A stretch of 5,136 nt of DNA from an uncultured Erysipelotrichaceae bacterium (GTDB taxonomy: Bacteria > Bacillota_I > Bacilli_A > RF39 > UBA660), in the NCBI GenBank assembly GCA_902766875.1, contig CACXFI010000118.1:1-5136 (forward strand), read 5' to 3'. Shown in pieces: positions 1 to 5,136 of this stretch (its first letter is position 1; the number at the start of each line of letters is the position of its first letter). The notes under the pieces were generated by a model. It did not search any database and had not been told where the DNA came from. It was given only the letters and a program-made list of their open reading frames with translations. Made by a program: the position numbers and the translations under genes.

Positions 1-768
1 ATAAGAAAATATAACAAATTAAAACTAAATATAAATACTAATTTTGATTTTGATTTCTTAATATCATCCATGCCTAAAACAATAAATAAAGAAAGATTAT
101 TTACTAAAGAAAATAAAGAATTAATCTTAGAATTAGCTTTTCTTTATGAAATAGATGCAATGAAAATGCAAAATATCATCAAAGGATGCTTAAATGAAAG
201 GGGAACTATTTCTAAAGATGAATTAAGAAAATCATGCCGTAATTATTACCAATTTGATAATGGTGGCCTTCTTCCTAGTCTAATTGATACTACTCAACCA
301 AATTACTTAAGAAAACCAATTGGAGATACCTCTAAAAGAGCTAAAATGATTTATACCTTTGAAACTATATCTCCATATGATTTGTTAAAAAGTAAAAATG
401 GTGGTGCAGAACCAACTAAAAGAGATTTAAGACTAGCAGAAGATTTAATAGTTGATTATAAATTAAAACCAGGTGTTGTAAACGTTTTAATAGATTATAC
501 CTTAAAAACTAATAATAACAAATTAAATAGAAACTTTGTTGAAACTATTGCCGGGCAATGGCAAAGATCAAAAATAGAAACAGTAGATGAGGCTATGTCT
601 TTAGCTGAAAAAGAACATAAAAAATATAATAAATCTACTACCAAAGTAACTAAAGAAAGAGTATTAAACGAAAAAACACCAGATTGGTTTGATAAAAATA
701 TTGAAAAAGAAAATGCTTCAATAAGTGAAAAGTCTCAAATAGATGAATTGTTAAAGGAGTATAAATAA
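1..768 (+). CDS. dnaB: Replication initiation and membrane attachment protein DnaB (Firmicutes type), C-terminal part, 5' truncated by window edge
   Basis: The frame is open from base 1 to the TAA at 766-768 (255 codons visible). The ATG at 70 (codon 24) has no ribosome binding site, and the codons before it encode FDFDFLISS, which looks like family sequence, so the true start lies left of the window. Firmicutes DnaB proteins are usually about 400-470 residues, so roughly the C-terminal half is present. Residues 31-85 (LAFLYEIDAMKMQ followed by a helical segment) look like the end of the first DnaD/DnaB homology domain. Residues 124-210 look like the second (DnaB_2): SPYDLL, then LKPGVVNVLIDYTL at 155-168, then F179-I183-W187-I192, matching the family YxxxIxxxW pattern with Phe for Tyr. 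The lysine/glutamate-rich tail ends in PDWF and a short helix (DELLKEYK). Known role of the family: it works with DnaD and DnaI to remodel origin DNA and load helicase at oriC and at PriA restart sites, at the membrane. This is not the DnaB helicase of E. coli. Adjacent dnaI supports the call. Confidence 0.88.
   Translation: MRKYNKLKLNINTNFDFDFLISSMPKTINKERLFTKENKELILELAFLYEIDAMKMQNIIKGCLNERGTISKDELRKSCRNYYQFDNGGLLPSLIDTTQPNYLRKPIGDTSKRAKMIYTFETISPYDLLKSKNGGAEPTKRDLRLAEDLIVDYKLKPGVVNVLIDYTLKTNNNKLNRNFVETIAGQWQRSKIETVDEAMSLAEKEHKKYNKSTTKVTKERVLNEKTPDWFDKNIEKENASISEKSQIDELLKEYK
753..759 (+). promoter_or_regulatory. Ribosome binding site of dnaI, inside the end of dnaB
   Basis: AAAGGAG lies 10 bases before the ATG at 770 and overlaps the last codons of dnaB (L-K-E-Y-K-stop). 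Only one base separates the dnaB stop from the dnaI start, so ribosomes finishing dnaB could re-initiate on dnaI. Translational coupling is inferred from this spacing. Confidence 0.8.
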
Positions 769-769
769 T

Positions 770-1693
770 ATGGAAAGTTTAAATAAAGTTTTAAATAATA
801 AATACCATAGTATTGATTATAAGTTAGAAAATGACTTTAACAATTCCTATGAAAATAATAAAACCTTTAAAAAAGTAGTAGATAATATTAAACTACCACA
901 TAAAGAATTAAAAAAGTATACTTCTATGTTAGAAGATACATGTAAGGAATTAGATAATTGTAAAAAATGTAAAAACATATTACAATGTAAAAATACTGTA
1001 GAAGGATATGTATATTATCCTAATGTTGAAAATGATAATTTAGTCTTTAGTTATGTTCCATGTAAATATAAAAAAGAATTAGATAAACAAAACGAATATA
1101 AAAAGAATATCTATTCTTATGACATGCCTAAAGAAATATTAGAAGCATCAATGAAAGATATAGACACAGATGATGCTAATAGATTTGAAACTATCAAATG
1201 GATAAAAAAATTTATAGATGATTATAAAAAAGGAGAACCAAGAAAAGGATTATATTTAACAGGAAGCTTTGGGTGCGGTAAAACTTATCTATTATCAGCT
1301 ATGTTAAATGAATTAGCTAAACTTGATCATAAAGTATCTATAATCTATTATCCAGATTATCTAAGAAGATTAAAAGAATCTTTTAATGATAATAATGAAT
1401 ATGATAGTTTAATAAACAAAATTCAAAAAGTAGAACTATTATTAATAGATGATATCGGAGCAGAAACAACGACTCCTTGGGCTAGAGATGAAGTGTTAGG
1501 GACCATATTACAATATAGAATGCAAGAAAAATTACCAACCTTCTTCACTTCTAATTTGAGCCTAAAAGAACTAGAAACTCACTTAAGTGTTTCTAAAGAG
1601 GGGATAGAAAAAGTAAAAGCAAGAAGAATAATAGAAAGAATAAAGCAATTAACAGAACAAATAACCATGATAAGTGCTAATAAAAGAAAGTGA
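770..1693 (+). CDS. dnaI: Primosomal protein DnaI, AAA+ replicative helicase loader
   Basis: The 307-residue product is close to the usual Firmicutes length (about 310). The N-terminal part (1-110) carries a cysteine-rich zinc-binding region with C58, C64, C67, C73 and C98; the CxxC pair is C64-x2-C67. The C-terminal AAA+ ATPase domain (about 135-305) has Walker A GSFGCGKT at 165-172, Walker B LLLIDDIGAE at 223-232 (D227, D228), a sensor-1 segment TFFTSNLS at 257-264 (N262), and an arginine-rich segment KARRIIERI at 283-291 that could supply the arginine finger. Known family role: DnaI binds the replicative helicase (DnaC in Bacillus) and loads it onto single-stranded DNA with DnaB and DnaD. 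The N-terminal zinc domain contacts the helicase and masks a DNA-binding site in the AAA+ domain. The dnaB-dnaI order matches Bacillus. The TGA stop is read as a stop; reading it as Trp would add only six codons before TAA. One zinc-ligand position looks substituted (see findings). Confidence 0.95.
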   Translation: MESLNKVLNNKYHSIDYKLENDFNNSYENNKTFKKVVDNIKLPHKELKKYTSMLEDTCKELDNCKKCKNILQCKNTVEGYVYYPNVENDNLVFSYVPCKYKKELDKQNEYKKNIYSYDMPKEILEASMKDIDTDDANRFETIKWIKKFIDDYKKGEPRKGLYLTGSFGCGKTYLLSAMLNELAKLDHKVSIIYYPDYLRRLKESFNDNNEYDSLINKIQKVELLLIDDIGAETTTPWARDEVLGTILQYRMQEKLPTFFTSNLSLKELETHLSVSKEGIEKVKARRIIERIKQLTEQITMISANKRK

Positions 1694-1703
1694 GAGATGT
1701 ATT

Positions 1704-1988
1704 ATGAATAATAATGAAAACAATCTACAAAAAACCTTTAAAGATGAAACAGGCGGTAAATCAACAGTAATAATTGAAGGAGAAAATAAAACTAATCTTC
1801 AAAAAGGAAAATACAAAATAGTAGAAAATATAAAAACTGATACTAACAAATATTTAAATAAAAAATCTAAAGGAATACTAACATCAGATATAGGAGTTCA
1901 TAGTGAAGGCTTTGCTCCAATGATAACTATAGCATCAATACTAGCTATATCAGTGATGGTTTTATTATATGTAATATTTAAATTCTAA
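1704..1988 (+). CDS. Small C-terminally membrane-anchored protein of unknown function
   Basis: I do not recognise a family. The ATG at 1704 gives 94 residues, starts 10 bases after the dnaI stop and has a weak ribosome binding site (AGAAAG at 1685-1690 followed by GTGAGAG ending at 1696). An in-frame GTG at 1674 would add 10 residues and overlap dnaI, but it has no visible ribosome binding site. Residues 1-69 are hydrophilic, rich in Asn, Lys and Thr, and likely flexible. A loosely repeated NLQK occurs at 7-10 and 31-34. Residues 70-92 form one hydrophobic segment (from FAPMITIASIL onward) ending in KF. There is no signal peptide, so the likely topology is N-terminus in the cytoplasm with a tail anchor at the C-terminus; basic residues (KKSKG at 53-57) precede the helix. 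The tight spacing suggests co-transcription with dnaB-dnaI. A replication-related role is only a guess from position. Confidence 0.75.
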   Translation: MNNNENNLQKTFKDETGGKSTVIIEGENKTNLQKGKYKIVENIKTDTNKYLNKKSKGILTSDIGVHSEGFAPMITIASILAISVMVLLYVIFKF

Positions 1989-2019
1989 GAAACAAATATA
2001 ATAATATATTTGTTTCTTA
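1986..2019 (+). terminator. Perfect 15-bp stem-loop between gene 3 and dnaE; possible weak terminator or 5'-UTR hairpin
   Basis: Bases 1986-2000 pair with 2005-2019 without mismatch around a four-base loop (ATAA, 2001-2004). The left arm begins with the stop codon of the 94-residue gene. The right arm is T-rich (TTTGTTTCTTA) but is followed by ATCATAAAGG and not by a clean T-run, so termination may be partial. The right arm ends four bases before the dnaE ribosome binding site, leaving that site outside the stem. No convincing promoter is visible between the hairpin and dnaE, so dnaE is probably expressed by read-through or from a promoter further upstream. Confidence 0.5.
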
Positions 2020-2023
2020 TCAT

Positions 2024-2032
2024 AAAGGAGGT
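2024..2032 (+). promoter_or_regulatory. Strong ribosome binding site of dnaE
   Basis: AAAGGAGGT is a near-full match to the 16S rRNA anti-Shine-Dalgarno sequence. Its GGAGG core ends 7 bases before the ATG at 2039, which fixes the dnaE start. It is the strongest ribosome binding site in the window. Confidence 0.9.
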
Positions 2033-2038
2033 TATATT

Positions 2039-4969
2039 ATGAATTATGTACCATTACAAGTAAAAACAAGCTATTCACTACTAGAAAGTTTAAATAATAT
2101 TAAACCTCTTGTAACAAAAGCTAAAGAATTAGGTTACTATGCTCTAGCCATAACCGACCATAACAATATGTTTGGAGTTATGGAATTTTATAACGAATGT
2201 AAAAATCAAAATATAAAGCCTATTATTGGTATGGAACTAGATATAGATAATAAAAGAATTATTTTATATGCTAAAAATAATAATGGTTATAAAAACTTAA
2301 TAAAACTATCTACCATTAAATCAGAAAGAAATTTAACAATTAAAGATTTAACAGATTATAAAGATAATTTAATACTAGTATTACCATATAAATACTATGA
2401 TGAAACAATATACAATACATATAAAGATAAATATATAGGTTATTCTACTATAACTGAAAAAAACAATATTACTAAACCCAAAGTATTTATAAATGATGTA
2501 TCTTACCTAGATATAGAAGACTATAAATATTTAGATTATCTATATATGATAAAAGATGGCAAAGTAGTAGGAGAATATGAATTAAATACTCATAAAAATA
2601 AATATTTATTAACAACAGAAGAATTAACTCATACCATAGATATAGAAGACTTACATAATGCCCTATATATTATAGATAATTGTAATGTTGATATTACTTA
2701 TAAAGAAGGATTATTACCTATATATGATACTAGTATTAATGCTTATGAATACTTAAGTAATCTATGTCATAAAGGACTAAAGAAAAGATTAAATAATAAT
2801 ATACCTGATATTTATAAAGAAAGACTAGAACATGAATTAAACGTAATAAATAAAATGGGCTTTTGTAATTATTTCTTAGTAGTATGGGATTATGTAAAAT
2901 ATGCTAAATTTAATAATATCTTAGTAGGACCAGGTAGAGGAAGTGCTGCCGGCAGTTTAGTAAGTTATACTCTAGGTATAACCGATATAGATCCACTAAA
3001 ATATGGTTTATTATTTGAAAGATTCTTAAACCCAGAACGTGTTACTATGCCCGATATTGATATCGATTTCGATAGTGAAAAAAGAGAACAAGTAATAGAT
3101 TATGTTACAAATAAATATGGAGAAAAAAAAGTAGCCGGTATTATTACTTTTAATACCTTAGGTGCTAAACAAGTAATAAGAGATGTTGGAAGAGTTTTAA
3201 ATATATCTCAACCTATTATTGATGATATTGCTAAAAACTTAAAAGATAATTTAAAAGATTCTCTACAAAATACCAATCTAAAAAATTTAATAAACTCTGA
3301 TAAAGAATTAGAAAAATTATATAAAATATCTCTAAAGTTAGAAGGATTACCAAGACATATATCAGTTCATGCCGCTGGAATAGTTATGAGTAATATCAAT
3401 TTAGATGAAACTATACCTATCTATAAAAACCAATTAGGGATGTATGTAACAGGCTATTCCATGAACTATTTAGAACCATTAGGTCTATTAAAAATGGATT
3501 TCTTAGGCTTATCTAATCTAACTTTAATAAGCGAAGTAATAGATAATATAAGAACCAATGAAAAATTAAATATAACATTCTCTAATATACCACTAGATGA
3601 TAAAAAAACTCTAGAAATATTTAGACGTGTTGAAACAGATGGAATCTTCCAATTTGAATCTCCTGGTATGAGAAAATTCTTAGAAAAATTACAAGTATCA
3701 TCATTTGATGATATTGTAGCAGCTTTAGCCTTATTTAGACCAGGGCCTATGGATAATATCGACACCTATATTAGAAGAAAACAAGGTAAAGAAAAAGTTA
3801 TATATCCACACAAAGATTTAGAACCAATCTTAAAACCAACTTATGGTATCTTAATATACCAAGAACAGATAATGCAAGTAGCCGTAACTCTAGCCGGTTA
3901 TACTTTTGGCGAAGCAGACATCTTAAGAAGAGCTATGTCTAAGAAAAAAGAATCTATTTTATTAGCAGAAAAACCTAAATTTATAGAAAAATCTATAAAA
4001 AAGGGTTACACCAAAGAACTAGCAGAAGAAGTCTATGAATTAATTTTAAAATTTGCTAACTATGGATTTAATAAATCTCATTCTGTAGCCTATGCCATCA
4101 TAGCTTATAAAATGGCTTTTCTAAAAACATATTTCTTAAATTATTTCTTATCAAGTATCTTAACTAATGTTATAGGTAGTGAATATAAAACTAAAATATA
4201 TATATCAGAGTCCAGAAATCATAACATCAAAGTATTAAATCCTGATATAAATAAAAGTACTAATAAATACATAGTTGAAAATGGTTCTATATTATGTCCT
4301 TTATCTATTATTAAAAATGTCGGAACCATTATAAGTAACGATATTATAAAAGAAAGAGAAAATGGACCATATACTAGTTTTATTGATTTTGTAAAAAGAA
4401 ACTATAGTACAGGTATTAATAAAAAAACTCTAACTTATCTAATTAAATCAGGATGTTTTGATGAATTAGGATATAATAAAAAAACCCTAATTAATAATCT
4501 AGATACCATAATAAATTATGCTGAACTATCTAAAGATACAGGATTAGTCGAATTAGAAGAACCTCTAATAGATAAATATTCTGAATATACTAATGAAGAA
4601 TTGATAGACAATCAGTTATCAGTATATGGTTTTTACCTTAGTGAACATCCAGTCAGTATCTATAAAAAACCTAATGATATAAATACTAAAGACATAAAAA
4701 AATATTTTAATAAAAATATTAATATAATATTATATATAGATAATATTAAAGAAATTTTTACTAAAAATAATGATATAATGGCCTTCATAACAGGAATAGA
4801 TGAATACAGTAGTATATCTCTAACTATGTTTCCTAAAACTTATAAACAATATAATAATATAAAAAAATATGATGTTATAAAAGTAATAGGTAAAGTAGAA
4901 AGAAGATTTGATAAATATCAAATAATAGTAAACAGCTTAAGTATATTAAATAAAGAAACAGAGAAATAA
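2039..4969 (+). CDS. dnaE: DNA polymerase III alpha subunit, DnaE type
   Basis: The 976-residue C-family polymerase has a complete domain order but is shorter than B. subtilis DnaE (about 1,115). It has an N-terminal PHP domain (about 1-225) and a palm with GPGRGSAAGS at 297-306 and the catalytic PDIDIDF at 338-344 (D339, D341, D343). The third acidic residue is D487 in KMDFLGL. HAAGIVMS lies at 444-451, and the fingers region has FRPGPM (566-571), YQEQIM (607-612), RRAMSKKK (630-637) and NKSHSVAYA (678-686). A helix-hairpin-helix region spans about 750-810, and a C-terminal OB fold about 893-970. Known role in Firmicutes: DnaE extends RNA primers with DNA before PolC takes over the strand; it has no PolC-type exonuclease domain. 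The PHP metal-binding histidines are largely replaced, so no intrinsic proofreading is expected. I could not spot a clear QxxLF-type sliding-clamp motif between the helix-hairpin-helix region and the OB fold. The start is set by the strong ribosome binding site. Confidence 0.97.
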   Translation: MNYVPLQVKTSYSLLESLNNIKPLVTKAKELGYYALAITDHNNMFGVMEFYNECKNQNIKPIIGMELDIDNKRIILYAKNNNGYKNLIKLSTIKSERNLTIKDLTDYKDNLILVLPYKYYDETIYNTYKDKYIGYSTITEKNNITKPKVFINDVSYLDIEDYKYLDYLYMIKDGKVVGEYELNTHKNKYLLTTEELTHTIDIEDLHNALYIIDNCNVDITYKEGLLPIYDTSINAYEYLSNLCHKGLKKRLNNNIPDIYKERLEHELNVINKMGFCNYFLVVWDYVKYAKFNNILVGPGRGSAAGSLVSYTLGITDIDPLKYGLLFERFLNPERVTMPDIDIDFDSEKREQVIDYVTNKYGEKKVAGIITFNTLGAKQVIRDVGRVLNISQPIIDDIAKNLKDNLKDSLQNTNLKNLINSDKELEKLYKISLKLEGLPRHISVHAAGIVMSNINLDETIPIYKNQLGMYVTGYSMNYLEPLGLLKMDFLGLSNLTLISEVIDNIRTNEKLNITFSNIPLDDKKTLEIFRRVETDGIFQFESPGMRKFLEKLQVSSFDDIVAALALFRPGPMDNIDTYIRRKQGKEKVIYPHKDLEPILKPTYGILIYQEQIMQVAVTLAGYTFGEADILRRAMSKKKESILLAEKPKFIEKSIKKGYTKELAEEVYELILKFANYGFNKSHSVAYAIIAYKMAFLKTYFLNYFLSSILTNVIGSEYKTKIYISESRNHNIKVLNPDINKSTNKYIVENGSILCPLSIIKNVGTIISNDIIKERENGPYTSFIDFVKRNYSTGINKKTLTYLIKSGCFDELGYNKKTLINNLDTIINYAELSKDTGLVELEEPLIDKYSEYTNEELIDNQLSVYGFYLSEHPVSIYKKPNDINTKDIKKYFNKNINIILYIDNIKEIFTKNNDIMAFITGIDEYSSISLTMFPKTYKQYNNIKKYDVIKVIGKVERRFDKYQIIVNSLSILNKETEK

Positions 4970-4984
4970 ATTTCTCTGTTTTAT
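4955..4984. terminator. Bidirectional intrinsic terminator between convergent dnaE and pseudouridine synthase gene
   Basis: AAACAGAGAAA (4956-4966) pairs perfectly with TTTCTCTGTTT (4971-4981) around the loop TAAA (4967-4970); G4955-T4982 could add a wobble pair. Rightward, the stem is followed by TATTATTTAA; leftward, the opposite strand reads CTTTATTTAATAT after the stem. Both are T-rich, so the hairpin can serve both convergent genes. The dnaE stop codon TAA (4967-4969) lies in the loop, and the second TAA of the leftward gene's tandem stops overlaps the stem end. Confidence 0.82.
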
Positions 4985-5136
4985 TATTTAAAAATATTAA
5001 ATGGATATCTATTAGGTAAATCTAATTCAAAATTTAATACTTCCTTAGTAGTTGGATGAATAAAACTAATAGATTTAGCAAATAAAGCTATATTAGTACC
5101 AGGACTAGCTTTTTTATTATATTTCATATCTCCAAC
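4984..5136 (-). CDS. RluA-family RNA pseudouridine synthase, C-terminal fragment (cut by window edge)
   Basis: On the minus strand the frame is open from the right edge to a TAA at 4986-4984, followed at once by a second TAA (4983-4981). It encodes 50 residues. They contain GDMKY (2-6), IALFAKSISFIHPTTKE (16-32) and a short LDLPNRYPF tail. This matches the C-terminus of RluA/RluD-type synthases, whose pattern is roughly GDxKY, then LxAxxLxFxHPxTxE, then a short P-containing tail; the usual His of LHA is Phe here. These enzymes convert uridine to pseudouridine in rRNA or tRNA. The catalytic Asp lies in the part outside the window, so the target RNA and exact subfamily cannot be assigned. The gene is convergent with dnaE and is probably not part of the replication operon. 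Confidence 0.82.
   Translation of the reverse strand, partial: VGDMKYNKKASPGTNIALFAKSISFIHPTTKEVLNFELDLPNRYPFNIFK

Noticed and set aside
1674..1703. GTG start at 1674 for the small membrane protein
   Set aside because: It would overlap the end of dnaI and has no ribosome binding site. The ATG at 1704 has the better, though weak, site and normal operon spacing.
1691..1711. TGA at the end of dnaI read as Trp (mycoplasma-type code)
   Set aside because: All Trp codons in the genes are TGG, no gene has an in-frame TGA, and DnaI already has normal length at this stop.
1900..2038. A promoter for dnaE in or just after the 3' end of gene 3
   Set aside because: TATAAT-like strings abound in such AT-rich DNA, and none is paired with a credible -35 at proper spacing, so I make no call.
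3466..3765. Minus-strand 99-codon open frame inside dnaE
   Set aside because: It lies wholly opposite conserved dnaE motifs (KMDFLGL, FRPGPM), has no ribosome binding site and resembles no known protein. It is a shadow of the real gene.
1..5136. A novel defence, mobile or CRISPR system
   Set aside because: All large genes are recognisable core replication or RNA-modification genes. I saw no direct-repeat array, transposase, integrase or long non-coding stretch; the longest gap between genes is 50 bases.

Overview
The window comes from a very AT-rich (by eye, roughly a quarter G+C) low-GC Gram-positive bacterium. The evidence is the Firmicutes/Bacilli-specific replication initiation proteins DnaB and DnaI, a Firmicutes-type DnaE polymerase, strong AAAGGAG(G) ribosome binding sites, and almost exclusive use of A/T-ending codons with AGA for arginine. 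Every Trp codon seen in the genes is TGG, and dnaI ends in a TGA stop. This fits the standard bacterial code and argues against a TGA=Trp mycoplasma. An uncultured gut Bacilli lineage (Erysipelotrichales, RF39 or Acholeplasma-like) is plausible, but the species cannot be named from this sequence.

Layout: four genes run rightward. (1) The C-terminal part of dnaB is cut by the left edge; its frame is open from base 1, so the first ATG at 70 is internal. (2) dnaI, the helicase loader, starts one base after the dnaB stop, with its ribosome binding site inside the end of dnaB. (3) A small unrecognised protein of 94 residues has a single C-terminal membrane helix and starts 10 bases after dnaI. (4) dnaE, the DNA polymerase III alpha subunit, is 976 residues long and is separated from gene 3 by 50 bases holding a perfect 15-bp hairpin and a strong ribosome binding site. 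At the right edge a leftward gene enters, the C-terminal 50 codons of an RluA-family pseudouridine synthase. A hairpin between it and dnaE probably terminates transcription from both sides, and its loop contains the dnaE stop codon.

Functionally this is a replication cluster. DnaB and DnaI belong to the primosome that puts the replicative helicase onto DNA at oriC and at restart sites. DnaE extends primers before the main replicase PolC takes over. The small membrane protein between the loader and the polymerase is the only component without a clear role, and is the most interesting unknown. I saw no mobile element, CRISPR array, RNA gene or defence system.
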